A stretch of DNA of 51,359 nt from a bacterium (GTDB taxonomy: Bacteria; Elusimicrobiota; Elusimicrobia; UBA1565; UBA9628), in NCBI GenBank assembly GCA_021796015.1, contig JAJYOT010000006.1:1-51359 (forward strand), written 5' to 3'. A model generated the notes under the pieces. It did not search any database and was not told the origin of the DNA. It saw only the letters and a list, made by a program, of their open reading frames with translations. Position 1 is the stretch's first letter, and each line of letters begins with the position of its first letter. The position numbers and the translations under genes are program-made. This document shows, piece after piece, positions 13,473 to 22,266 of the stretch.

Positions 13473-15125
13473 GTGTCAATGATGAGAAATATTGGTTTGG
13501 GGGCGTTTGCCGTTTTCGGGTTTTTGACGGCGGCCTTCTTTGGGCTATCCCAAATTCGAGATTCCTCGGCGACTTACGACGAACCCGTTCACCTGGCGAG
13601 CGGATACCTCGCGCTGAAAACCGATTTTCCGCCTCTCAACTGGCGGGACCATCCGCCGCTCGCGGAAATGTGGGAGGCTTTTCCGCTTCTTTTTCTCAAT
13701 CCCTCGACGATGGTTTTAAGCCCGGACTTTGGAAGGCTTTATCCTTTCGCGGATCAGTTTATCTATAAAAACCGCGTCGACCCTTCCCGAATTCTTAATT
13801 CCGCCCGGGCCTGGAACTTAATCAGTCTTCTTTTAATCCTGTTTCCGGCGGTTTTGGCGTGGTCTTGGAGTTTAGGCGGCGAATGGGCCTTTCTCGCGGC
13901 TTCTTTTTTTCTCGCCTTTTGCCCGCCGATTTTTTCCAATTTTTCCTTGGCGACCACCGACGCGATGCCGGCGGTCTTTTATTTTCTCTCCTGTTTTTTT
14001 CTTTCCCGCCCCAATCGCGGGTTGATGGATTGGGGTTTGTCCGGGTTATGCTTGGGCGGGGCCTTGGCCTCGAAATTCAGCATGATCCTTCTTCCGATTG
14101 TGATCGTCAGCGCTCTTTTAACCGAGGCCCGGGTTCTTCCCAAGAGGCGGCCGACTATTTCCCAAATTCTAATCTTCTTGCCTCTTGCGGCCTTGATTCT
14201 GTTTGCCGCTTATCGCTTTGGAGACGTTTCTCTTTATTGGTCCGGGCTCTCTCAAACCTTGACGAGGCTCAGCCATGGCCGACCCTCTTTTCTGTTGGGG
14301 CGCTATAGCCAGAATGGATTTTGGGATTTTTTTCCGGTGGCATTGGCGGTCAAGACCCCGATTCCGCTTCTCCTTTTCTCCGGTTTTGGATTTTACTCGG
14401 CCTTGAGGCGTCCGTCCGCGCGGGAAATTTGGCTGGTCATGCCTCCGGTCGCTTATTTTATCGCGGCTTTGATTTCCAAAACCGACATTGGATACCGCCA
14501 TATTCTTCCAATTTATCCCTTTATGATTGTTCTCGCGGCACGCGCGGTGTCAGACCTAAAACTTCGCTTCTCCAAAACGGCGTTTTCCGCCGCGGTTTTG
14601 ACCGGAGCGTTTTGGACTTTTCTTAGCGTGATGAGGGCCTACCCCCATTATCTCGTCTATTTTAACGAACTCACGAACGGGCCGTCCGGCGGCTATCGCG
14701 TTTTAGCCGATTCTAATCTTGACTGGGGGCAAGGGCTCAAGGATTTGGCCCAAGAGCTTAAAAAGCGCGGGAATCCACCCATCGTTCTTTCCTATTTCGG
14801 GGTCGCCGATCCCTCTTACGAAGGGATTCACTATTTCCCATTGGCCTTTTTTTCAGATGTCAGCCGCAAGGACGGGGTGACTCTCCCGAATAGGTCCGGG
14901 CCGCTTTTTTTCGCCGTTTCACAAACCAATCTACAGGCGGTCTATTTTGTCGATAAAAATCTTTTTTCCTGGCTTAAGAAGCGAACGCCCGTCTTTGTGG
15001 CCGGGAATTCGATTTTCGTCTATGACCTAACCCACGATGCTGCGGGGCGAAAAATTTTGTCCGGTTTGCTGAGCGCTTCAAACGCGCCGGAGGCGGCAAA
15101 AATCGTTCTTCAAGGTTCGTATTGA
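13473..15125 (+). CDS. GT39/PMT-type membrane glycosyltransferase family protein
   Basis: A 550-residue protein with a first hydrophobic helix, then ATYDEPVHLASGY, the acidic DE motif in the first extracytoplasmic loop of dolichyl-phosphate-mannose/undecaprenyl-linked mannosyltransferases, then about nine further membrane segments and a soluble C-terminal domain (SNLDWGQGLKDLAQELKKRG). Such enzymes move a sugar from a polyprenyl phosphate onto protein or lipid on the outer face of the membrane. The target is unknown. Start is GTG 13473 or, more likely, ATG 13479/13482; TATAAA at 13460 may be the -10 box. Coupled by overlap to the next gene. Confidence 0.8.
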   Translation: MSMMRNIGLGAFAVFGFLTAAFFGLSQIRDSSATYDEPVHLASGYLALKTDFPPLNWRDHPPLAEMWEAFPLLFLNPSTMVLSPDFGRLYPFADQFIYKNRVDPSRILNSARAWNLISLLLILFPAVLAWSWSLGGEWAFLAASFFLAFCPPIFSNFSLATTDAMPAVFYFLSCFFLSRPNRGLMDWGLSGLCLGGALASKFSMILLPIVIVSALLTEARVLPKRRPTISQILIFLPLAALILFAAYRFGDVSLYWSGLSQTLTRLSHGRPSFLLGRYSQNGFWDFFPVALAVKTPIPLLLFSGFGFYSALRRPSAREIWLVMPPVAYFIAALISKTDIGYRHILPIYPFMIVLAARAVSDLKLRFSKTAFSAAVLTGAFWTFLSVMRAYPHYLVYFNELTNGPSGGYRVLADSNLDWGQGLKDLAQELKKRGNPPIVLSYFGVADPSYEGIHYFPLAFFSDVSRKDGVTLPNRSGPLFFAVSQTNLQAVYFVDKNLFSWLKKRTPVFVAGNSIFVYDLTHDAAGRKILSGLLSASNAPEAAKIVLQGSY

Positions 15126-16024
15126 AATCCATCGCCGGAGGGGATACAATATGGATGATGAATCGGATAAAACCTCTCGGCGCGAGCAGTAAAGCGAAAA
15201 GCCGCAATTTGCGGAGCCTGGCCTTACTCCTTGAGGATGAGGAGCCCAAAAGCGCGTCCTTGGTGCGGGATCATATTCTCAAAATTGGAAGGCCGATGCT
15301 TCCCTATCTTATGGATTTAGAGCGTTCCCATCCGCCGCTTTTTCAAAAAGCCCAGGGGCTTATTTCCGACATCGCCTTTGGAGAACTTAAAAGGGAATTT
15401 GAGAAATTCGCGCGCTTAAGCGAGAATAAAAAAGACTTGGAAAAGGGGGCGTTTCTCATCGCACGTTTCGCCTATCCCATGCTTGATGAGAAGGTGTATC
15501 GCAAATGGCTGGACCGAGTGGCCGCGAAAATTCAAGGCGATATTTCCCGACTTGAAAAACCGACCATGGCTTTTAAGCGCCTTCACTCTTTTCTTTCTAC
15601 CGCCATGGGTTTCCGTCTTAACGAGGAGAATTATTACGACCCGGACAACAATTATCTCAATCGGGTGATCGAGATGAGGCGGGGTACGCCCTTAAGCCTG
15701 TCCATCCTTTTCCTTACATTAGCGCGGAGGCTTAAAATTCCGGCTTTTGGAATTGGTCTTCCCGGGCATTTTATCGTCGGTCTGGGGCGCCCATCCTTAT
15801 TTTGGGACCCTATTTTAAACAAGGTCTTGGACGTTTCCGGAATGCGCCGGCGTCTGGCTCAAAATGGATTTAGCTACGATCCGAGCGTTCTCAGACCGGT
15901 CTCGAACTCCTATATTCTAATGCGGCTTTTGCGCAATTTGATGGCGGTCTATCAGAACGCGGGCTTAAATTTAAACAGCGAAAGATTAGGCGAACTCGCC
16001 CAAATTCTTTTGATCCCGCAATGA
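15122..16024 (+). CDS. SirB1/transglutaminase-like family protein
   Basis: A 300-residue protein of the SirB1 N-terminal (transglutaminase-like) family. The recognisable core is at about 165-230: NYYDPDNNYLNRVIEMRRG, TPLSLSILFLTLARRL and GIGLPGHFIVGLG. The usual catalytic Cys position is not Cys here (PLSLSILF), as in many members, so enzymatic activity is doubtful. Its C-terminus, SYILMRLLRNLMAVYQNAG, resembles the tetratricopeptide-like tail of the family. The TTG at 15122 overlaps the GT39-type stop; ATG 15155, with GGAGGGG upstream, is an equally good start. Role unknown. Confidence 0.8.
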   Translation: MKSIAGGDTIWMMNRIKPLGASSKAKSRNLRSLALLLEDEEPKSASLVRDHILKIGRPMLPYLMDLERSHPPLFQKAQGLISDIAFGELKREFEKFARLSENKKDLEKGAFLIARFAYPMLDEKVYRKWLDRVAAKIQGDISRLEKPTMAFKRLHSFLSTAMGFRLNEENYYDPDNNYLNRVIEMRRGTPLSLSILFLTLARRLKIPAFGIGLPGHFIVGLGRPSLFWDPILNKVLDVSGMRRRLAQNGFSYDPSVLRPVSNSYILMRLLRNLMAVYQNAGLNLNSERLGELAQILLIPQ

Positions 16025-17127
16025 GCGCTTCTCCCGTTATCTCGAAAGTTTTGATTCGCAAACTGAATGAACCTCTCAATGAGCCGTTTCCTATTTCTTC
16101 CGGGTCTCAAGCCGCGACGAGCAACGTCTTGGTGCGGGTGATTCTTAAAGATGGGACCGTCGGATACGGCGAAGGCGCCCCGTCGACCACCTTTAACGGA
16201 GACAGCCAAACGCTTACCTTTTCCGCTTTGTCCGAACAGATTCCGTTTTTAGAGGGGCAACCCCTTTCCAATATCCACTCTTTTCTTGAAAAATTGGACC
16301 GGCGGATGCCGCCGGAACGCGGGGCCGCCCGCGCGGCCGTTCAAATGGCCATTTTAGACGCTTGGACTCGTTCACAAGAGATTTCTCTCAGGTCTTTTTT
16401 AGGAGGCGCGAGAAAAAGGGTTTTTTCGGATGTGACGGTGACTTTAATTTCTCCGCAAAAGGCGCGGTTAGCCGCGCGTAAAATTACTCGTTTGGGCGTT
16501 GAGACCATTAAAATCAAGGTCGGCTGCGAACTGGATGAGGATGAAAAGCGCGTTTTGGCGGTCGTCGCCGAAGCCCCCAAGGCTAGGCTCATTATTGACG
16601 CCAATCAGGGGTATTCCGCCAAAAAAGCTCTTGATTTTCTTTTACGCCTTAAAAAAAGAAAAATTGTGCCCGCTCTTTTTGAACAGCCGGTGAAAAGAGA
16701 AGATTTGGAGGGGCTTTTCGACGTTGAAAAACACGGAAAGGTTCCCGTCTGCGCGGATGAGTCGGCCTACAGTTTTAAAGCGGTTCAGAATTTGTTTCGC
16801 CGGCCTTTTCCTTCCGCCGTCAACATCAAGCTCATGAAATGCGGGATCATCGAAAACATTCGCATCGCGGAATTGGCGCGGAAGAAGGGCAAAATATTGA
16901 TGATCGGCGGCAATATTGAGACCGCTTTAGCGATGACATGCTCTTCCCATTTTGCCTGCGGCAGGGGAGATTTCAGCTTCGTTGATTTAGACACGCCCCT
17001 TTGGTTTTCCCAAAAACTCTGGAAGGGCCCGACTCTCGGACACAGAGGCCTTTACGATTTGTCAAAAGTGCGGGCGGGTTTGGGGATGGAACCTTTGCCC
17101 CGGCTTAAAAAGCTGGCTAGTTTTTAG
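16021..17127 (+). CDS. dipeptide epimerase, enolase superfamily (L-Ala-D/L-Glu epimerase type)
   Basis: Enolase-superfamily member of 368 residues in the muconate-lactonizing subgroup. It has the acid-base Lys motif KIKVG, metal ligands in DANQGY, FEQP and CADES, and the second catalytic Lys in NIKLMKCG. This arrangement matches YcjG/YkfB dipeptide epimerases, which convert L-Ala-D-Glu from recycled murein to L-Ala-L-Glu. The GNIETALA loop replaces the more usual GCM/GSM segment, so the exact dipeptide is uncertain. It overlaps the SirB1-like gene by 4 nt and is convergent with tsaD, whose stop it overlaps. Confidence 0.85.
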   Translation: MSASPVISKVLIRKLNEPLNEPFPISSGSQAATSNVLVRVILKDGTVGYGEGAPSTTFNGDSQTLTFSALSEQIPFLEGQPLSNIHSFLEKLDRRMPPERGAARAAVQMAILDAWTRSQEISLRSFLGGARKRVFSDVTVTLISPQKARLAARKITRLGVETIKIKVGCELDEDEKRVLAVVAEAPKARLIIDANQGYSAKKALDFLLRLKKRKIVPALFEQPVKREDLEGLFDVEKHGKVPVCADESAYSFKAVQNLFRRPFPSAVNIKLMKCGIIENIRIAELARKKGKILMIGGNIETALAMTCSSHFACGRGDFSFVDLDTPLWFSQKLWKGPTLGHRGLYDLSKVRAGLGMEPLPRLKKLASF

Positions 17128-18161
17128 GCCCAATTTTTAAACGGCAATGCGGGATCGCTGGGGGCCGGTCCGATTTTGAATTTGGACTTGAGTTTGTGAA
17201 TAGCCACTTGCGCGATCATCGCCCCATTGTCGGTGCAAAGTTTTGGATTTGAGAGGCGAAGGGAGATTTTTTCTTTTACGCATTGGGAGGTGAGCATTTC
17301 TCGCAGGCGGCTGTTGGCGGAAACCCCTCCGCCCACCACGATTTGCCGAACGCCGAACGTTTTCGCGGCGAAGATGGTCTTTCGCGTCAAGGTTTCGCAA
17401 ATGGCCTCCTGAAAAGAAGCGCAAAGGTCCGCCGTTTCTTGAGGCTTAAAAACAGGCTTAGGGGATTCTTTAATCTTTGCGTTCATCGATCGCTTCAGGC
17501 GTTGGTTGACGTAATAGAGAAGCGAAGTTTTAAGCCCGGAAAAGGAAAAATCAAAACTTCCCTCAAGATAAGGCCGCGGAAAGAAAATTGAATTTTTGTC
17601 CCCATTTTGAGCCCGTTTATCCATGATGGGACCGCCGGGATATCCCAACCCTAAAATTTTAGCGGCTTTGTCGTAACACTCCCCGGCGGCGTCATCCCGG
17701 GTGCGGCCTAAAACCCGGTATTTTCCAGGTTTAAAAGACAGAACTAAATCGGTATGCCCTCCCGAAACAATCAGTGCGAGAAGCGGAAAGCGTAATTTTT
17801 CTTCCAGCTCGGCTGCGAAAATGTGGCCCTCAAGATGGTTGATGCCCACGACCGGACAATTCCAAAGCCGCCCCAAGGTTTCCGCCGCGACTCTTCCGAC
17901 TAAGAGAGAACCCATCAGCCCCGGGCCTTGGGTAAAGGCGACGGCGTCTGGTTTTTTTATTTTGGCCTTTAGGCAAGCTTCTTTGATGACCGGCGCTATC
18001 TTTTTGAAATGAGTTCGTGAAGCCAGTTCCGGAACAACGCCTTGGTAGGGGCGGTGAAGGGGAATTTGAGAGATGACGACATTGGATAAAATTCCTCTCC
18101 GGTCATCGACGACCGCGGCGGAGGTTTCATCGCAAGAGGTTTCGATTCCTAAAACCTTCAC
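17124..18161 (-). CDS. tsaD: tRNA N6-adenosine threonylcarbamoyltransferase
   Basis: TsaD transfers the threonylcarbamoyl group onto A37 of ANN-decoding tRNAs, acting with TsaB and TsaE. The 345 residues begin MKVLGIETSCDETSAAVVDD and contain the metal-binding HLEGH motif, LIVSGGHTDLV, DDAAGECYDKAAKILGLGYPGG, and GGGVSANSRLR and CTDNGAMIA near the end, all typical. The start is GTG at 18161, overlapping the protease stop (GTGA). tsaB and tsaE are not in the window. Confidence 0.96.
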   Translation of the reverse strand: MKVLGIETSCDETSAAVVDDRRGILSNVVISQIPLHRPYQGVVPELASRTHFKKIAPVIKEACLKAKIKKPDAVAFTQGPGLMGSLLVGRVAAETLGRLWNCPVVGINHLEGHIFAAELEEKLRFPLLALIVSGGHTDLVLSFKPGKYRVLGRTRDDAAGECYDKAAKILGLGYPGGPIMDKRAQNGDKNSIFFPRPYLEGSFDFSFSGLKTSLLYYVNQRLKRSMNAKIKESPKPVFKPQETADLCASFQEAICETLTRKTIFAAKTFGVRQIVVGGGVSANSRLREMLTSQCVKEKISLRLSNPKLCTDNGAMIAQVAIHKLKSKFKIGPAPSDPALPFKNWA

Positions 18162-19486
18162 GGACTTGCGTTTCCTTGCGGCTCTAAAACGTTTTGGGCT
18201 TTGAGAATTTCCTCGGCGCGGTTGAGGGTTTCGTCCGGGACGCGGTATTTCTTCTCAATCATTGAATGGGGTTTTTGATTTTTGGCGTAAATCATATCCC
18301 ATTGATCATAGAGTTTGGCTTCAATAGCGGGCGGCACCTTGACTACGATGTCAGGTAAAATCCCGCCGGTATGGGTTTTTTCATTGCGTTGAATGGATCT
18401 TCCGGAGGGGGTATAGTAGCGCGCGATGGTGAGCCTCAGGCTTGACCCATCATCAAGAGGAATAATGGATTGGACGCTGGCTTTTCCGTAGGTGCGCATT
18501 CCAATGAGAAGAGATCGGCGATTGTCTTGAAGAGCTCCCGAGACTATTTCCGCCGCCGAGGCGGACCCGCCGTTGACCAAGACAATCATCGGAAGATGAG
18601 GAAAAGGAGCGGTTTCAAAACTTCTAAATTCCTCGCGGTCGTCCGGTTTTCTTCCTTGTGTATAGACGATGAGTTTTTTTCCGGGGAGAAAATAAGAGGC
18701 AATTTGAACGGCGGCTGATAAAAGCCCTCCGGGATTATTTCTGAGATCTAAAATGAGGCTCGCCATTCCGTCTTTCTTCAAGGCGTTGAGGGCGACCAAG
18801 ACGTCCTTGGCGGTGTTGGCGTTAAATTCTACGATTCGAATGTATCCGATATGATTGGGTAGCATTCGGGAGTGGACGCTTTCTATTTTAATGGCTTTCC
18901 TTTCTAGCGTAAAACTGAGGGGCTTCCAAATTTCAGAGTTGCCCTCCTGCGTTTTTCTCAAGACCGTGATGATGACGTGGCTTCCGGGTTTTCCGCGTAA
19001 ATCTTTTTGGATTCCGTCCAAGGTGTCGTCCTTGGTGCTTTCACCGTTGACCGAAGACAAGCGATCTCCGGGTAAAATGCCGGCGCTGTAGGCGGGGGTT
19101 CCGGGAATAGGGGTGATGACGGTCAGCCAATCGCCATCCACGTTGAGCTGGAGGCCGACTCCGTCGAAATGACCTTTGGTTTCGGTGTCCATTTCTCCCG
19201 CCGCTTCGACCCCCAGATATTGAGAAAAAGGGTCCAGGGTGTCTACCATTCCCGATAAGGCCCCGTCCATTAATTGCTTGGTTGATACCGGATCGACATA
19301 ATCTTCGCGAATATAGTGAAGGACATCAACGAGGGTTTTTATTTTTTTATAAGTCTCATCGCCTGAGAGTGTTTGCCGGGGAGAAGAGGAAATAACCACC
19401 TGGCTTTTCAGGGAGGGGGAAAGGGCAAGGCTTAAGAGAAAAGCGAAGAAACCAGCCCGGGCCGTTTTTTTTAAGGAGTTATTCAT
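18158..19486 (-). CDS. carboxy-terminal processing protease, S41 family
   Basis: CtpA-type periplasmic serine protease of 442 residues: signal peptide (to about residue 28), an N-terminal S41 domain (DPFSQYLG), a PDZ domain (about 105-185, AYSAGILPGDRLSSVNG) and a catalytic domain with DLRNNPGGLL, nucleophile Ser in GGSASAAEIVSG and the base Lys in YGKAS. FGG(I/V)G at the PDZ entry is HFDGVGLQL here. It follows the EnvC-like gene, a common pairing in which Ctp proteases tune murein hydrolases. Coupled to tsaD. Confidence 0.93.
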   Translation of the reverse strand: MNNSLKKTARAGFFAFLLSLALSPSLKSQVVISSSPRQTLSGDETYKKIKTLVDVLHYIREDYVDPVSTKQLMDGALSGMVDTLDPFSQYLGVEAAGEMDTETKGHFDGVGLQLNVDGDWLTVITPIPGTPAYSAGILPGDRLSSVNGESTKDDTLDGIQKDLRGKPGSHVIITVLRKTQEGNSEIWKPLSFTLERKAIKIESVHSRMLPNHIGYIRIVEFNANTAKDVLVALNALKKDGMASLILDLRNNPGGLLSAAVQIASYFLPGKKLIVYTQGRKPDDREEFRSFETAPFPHLPMIVLVNGGSASAAEIVSGALQDNRRSLLIGMRTYGKASVQSIIPLDDGSSLRLTIARYYTPSGRSIQRNEKTHTGGILPDIVVKVPPAIEAKLYDQWDMIYAKNQKPHSMIEKKYRVPDETLNRAEEILKAQNVLEPQGNASP

Positions 19487-19495
19487 TTTTTTATT

Positions 19496-20605
19496 TTACC
19501 TTTTCAGCCAGGTGAGCGGATTGAGCGCGGTCGTTTTCTGGCGCAGTTCAAAATATAAATTTCCAGAATCAGAATAGGGCGAGCTTGTTCCGATGATTTG
19601 TCTGAGTCCAACCAAAGAACCGGCGGTCGTTGAAATAGAACCCAGATGTCCATAGATGGCGAAAAATTCGTATCCGCAATCGACGATGACGATTTGCCCA
19701 TAAGAGCGAAAAGGAGCGGCGAAGATGACTCGTCCCGCGGCGACGCTTCGGACCGGAGAATGAGCGGCGGTTTTAAGGAGAATTCCTTGGTGAATGGCCC
19801 AAGTTCCCAGCTCTACATTTTTTTGCTTTCCAAAAAATTCGACGATTTTCCCGCGCGCGGGCCAGGGCAGAGAATGGGGTTTTATGTGGGTGAAGGGATG
19901 AGGAGACACCCGGAAATGCCGCAGCGTCTTCCGGTGATTAAATTTTTTCAAGAGAAGGGTCAGAGCTTTTTCTGATTCCTCCAGTTTTTTTTCTTTCTTG
20001 AGAGCTTCCGACTTTTTTTCGTTGATGTTATTGATGAGAGATTTTTTCTGGGCATAGGAAACGGATAATTTTTGATTTTGCACGAAGGTTCTTCGGGTTT
20101 GGGCGATGATTCCCAATTTAGCCGCGTCTGTTTTTTGTTTGGCTTGGGCTGTTTTTCGCGCGCTTCCGCCAAGAGCCTTGAGCATGGCGGCTTCATTCAT
20201 GAGCGAAAAGCGCAAAAATTCTTCTTGTTGGAGAAAATGCGCGCCTTGATATCCTTGGCCGATTTCAAGATCGGCGAAATAGGTTCGTAAATTCTTTTTG
20301 AGTTCCTGGGACCAAAATTCAGAATCTTCTTGAAGGGATTCTAGTTGGAGGGTGAGTTCTTGTTCCTTGGTTTTGATTGATTGTTCGAGGGCAAACAAGC
20401 GAGCGAGAGCTTTTTGATTGGCCAGATTTTTGTGTTTGAGAAATTCCGCGTCTTTTTTTAGGTTGGTTTCCATTTTTTGATAGCGGCTGATTTCCCGCCG
20501 AGTTTCAAGAATTTCTTTTTTGATTTCGCCGAGTTTCCGTCCGATGGGTTTAGCTTGGAGTTCGGGAACAAAGAAAAGGAAAGCTGAAATTATCACCAAA
20601 CGCAT
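19496..20605 (-). CDS. EnvC-like murein hydrolase activator with degenerate LytM domain
   Basis: The 369-residue protein (ATG 20605, MRLVIISAFLFFVPELQA signal) has a long coiled coil (about 25-225) and a C-terminal LytM/M23 domain (about 245-369). The zinc ligands are degenerate: HQGILLK lacks the Asp of HxGIDI, and the HxH of the family's HLHFE is NLYFE. Loss of the site is characteristic of EnvC/NlpD-type activators, which switch on amidases at the septum rather than cut murein themselves. The order FtsX-like, EnvC-like, CtpA fits FtsEX-controlled activation. It overlaps the FtsX-like gene by 13 nt. Confidence 0.85.
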   Translation of the reverse strand: MRLVIISAFLFFVPELQAKPIGRKLGEIKKEILETRREISRYQKMETNLKKDAEFLKHKNLANQKALARLFALEQSIKTKEQELTLQLESLQEDSEFWSQELKKNLRTYFADLEIGQGYQGAHFLQQEEFLRFSLMNEAAMLKALGGSARKTAQAKQKTDAAKLGIIAQTRRTFVQNQKLSVSYAQKKSLINNINEKKSEALKKEKKLEESEKALTLLLKKFNHRKTLRHFRVSPHPFTHIKPHSLPWPARGKIVEFFGKQKNVELGTWAIHQGILLKTAAHSPVRSVAAGRVIFAAPFRSYGQIVIVDCGYEFFAIYGHLGSISTTAGSLVGLRQIIGTSSPYSDSGNLYFELRQKTTALNPLTWLKR

Positions 20606-21351
20606 AAAATCGCGCAAGCGGTCGCGGCGGGCAAGAGGAAAATTCCTTGTGTGAAGAGAGACGGCCATATCCACCATGAAACGGCGCGGGCCAGGGGGAT
20701 GGCAAAAGAAATTGAAAAAATTCCTCCTAGGCATACGCCCATCATGGAGACGCCGAAAGTTTTTGCGCTCAGAGAGAGAAATCCCGCGATTTTATGAGGC
20801 GAATGCTTGGAGAGAGTCATAAGCGGAAGGAGAATTCCAAGGATTACGATGAGAGCGGCCAAGCACAGAAGCGCGGTCAGGGAAACGCTGATAAAACGCA
20901 GATACAATTCTAGCCTCAAAATGGATTTGAGATATTCCGGTTGGTAGCGGGTTTCGGTCCACTTTCCAATGGAAGAGGCTTTGTCCATCCAGGAGGAGAA
21001 AGAGAGAAGACCTTGTTCGGTGAGAGTCGCTTCGATGGCGGGCTCGATCGGGTTTTGGGACAAAAAGGATAGATTTTGCGCGAGTTCGGGGTCTGTTTTT
21101 TTGAGGAGGGAAAGGGCTTTTTCCTGGGATATGGGGGTTGCGGATTTCGTTCCGGAAACATTCATGATTGATTTTTGGGCTTCAAGAAGCGTTTGGGCGG
21201 AAGATTTTTCCGGCATGAAAAAAAGAACGCGGAAACTGTTTTTTAAATTCCCCGAAAAATGAGAAACCGCGGCTTTTGACAAAAGGAGAGCTTCCCCGCC
21301 CAAGCCGAGGATTATTCCGAGCAAGAGAGCCGCCGAGAAACGTCTTTTCAT
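20593..21351 (-). CDS. FtsX-like membrane protein
   Basis: About 252 residues, with one N-terminal membrane helix (SAALLLGIILGLGGEALL), a periplasmic region of about 125 residues, and three C-terminal helices (VSLTALLCLAALIVILGILLP, FGVSMMGVCLGGIFSISFAIPL, GIFLLPAATACAILCVW), the layout of FtsX. In E. coli FtsX recruits EnvC and passes ATP-driven changes from FtsE. No ftsE lies next to it here: its upstream neighbour is an unrelated exported protein. Sequence conservation with FtsX is weak by eye, so the name rests mainly on topology and position. Start chosen at ATG 21351, after the preceding stop. Confidence 0.7.
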   Translation of the reverse strand: MKRRFSAALLLGIILGLGGEALLLSKAAVSHFSGNLKNSFRVLFFMPEKSSAQTLLEAQKSIMNVSGTKSATPISQEKALSLLKKTDPELAQNLSFLSQNPIEPAIEATLTEQGLLSFSSWMDKASSIGKWTETRYQPEYLKSILRLELYLRFISVSLTALLCLAALIVILGILLPLMTLSKHSPHKIAGFLSLSAKTFGVSMMGVCLGGIFSISFAIPLARAVSWWIWPSLFTQGIFLLPAATACAILCVW

Positions 21352-21368
21352 TTTGAGCCGATGGCGCT

Positions 21369-22211
21369 TTAAGAAGAAGCCTTTTTCCGGATTAGAAATA
21401 AGAGGTAAAAGGAAAGGCATCCGAGAACGAGCCCTAAAGCGCCGCCCCAGAGCGTCAGTTTTTCAGGGAGAGAAACGGATTTAGGAGATGGCGCTTGAAC
21501 GTTGCGGAAAGAATCCCCCTTGGATTTTGGCATGAGCGGCAGGACCTTAACGACATAAGGCTGGTTGAGAAGGCGATCAATGTCCGATATGGGGATCTGT
21601 CCTAAGAATAGAATCGCAATCTTATCGGATTGGGGAATGGGCTGATAGCCAATTGTTTTTTGAATTTTAAATCCCGTCTTATGAATGAGGCGTGGGAGGT
21701 CTTTGGACAGTGTTTTGGAAATGGAAGAATCAACTTTTAACCCCACAATCAGGCTTTCCGTGGCGTTCATTGGAATTTTTCCGCGCCGGTGATCGGAAAA
21801 GGATATTTTCTCGACTGCGGGAAAGCGGGTCATCTGGCTGATTCGAGACGGCGACAGCCATCCCCAAACGAAGGCTTTTTGCTCTTGTCCATCCACGACC
21901 GGGTCAAAACGGGCGTCGGGGCGAAAACCCGTCTCCGTTCCCAAATCAATCAAGGAGTCTTTTAGATTTTTTTTTGTTTTCAGGCTCAATTTCAAGCGGA
22001 TAAAAATAGCCTGATTTGTGGAAGCGGTTTCGGCCGCGGGCGGGCGAAAGGCTGGAAGCGGTTCTTGATCCCAAGGGCCGGGAAGCGGAACGGGAGATGG
22101 AGAACCAGGCCATAAGGAATAGAGAGCGAGCGGAGAAGAATTTTCTAAAGCTCGGGCCTTTGTCGCAAAAACCGAGGAGGAAAGCAACAAATATACGAAT
22201 GGCGAAAGCAC
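21369..22211 (-). CDS. exported protein of unknown function with C-terminal membrane anchor
   Basis: 280 residues from GTG at 22211. A signal peptide (to about residue 21) and a Pro-rich stretch are followed by a mixed alpha/beta region. Near the C-terminus a membrane helix (LTLWGGALGLVLGCLSFYLLFLI) is followed by RKKASS. Two short segments, MTRFPAVEKISFSD and LLNQPYVVKVLPLMP, resemble each other and may be tandem domains. I do not recognise a family. It heads the FtsX-like/EnvC-like/Ctp/tsaD run and probably acts on the periplasmic side. Confidence 0.7.
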   Translation of the reverse strand: MLSPFVYLLLSSSVFATKARALENSSPLALYSLWPGSPSPVPLPGPWDQEPLPAFRPPAAETASTNQAIFIRLKLSLKTKKNLKDSLIDLGTETGFRPDARFDPVVDGQEQKAFVWGWLSPSRISQMTRFPAVEKISFSDHRRGKIPMNATESLIVGLKVDSSISKTLSKDLPRLIHKTGFKIQKTIGYQPIPQSDKIAILFLGQIPISDIDRLLNQPYVVKVLPLMPKSKGDSFRNVQAPSPKSVSLPEKLTLWGGALGLVLGCLSFYLLFLIRKKASS

Positions 22212-22266
22212 GACTTTATCGTATCAAATTTAGTGATTTGAAGAAATAGTTTGTTAAAATTCAGTC

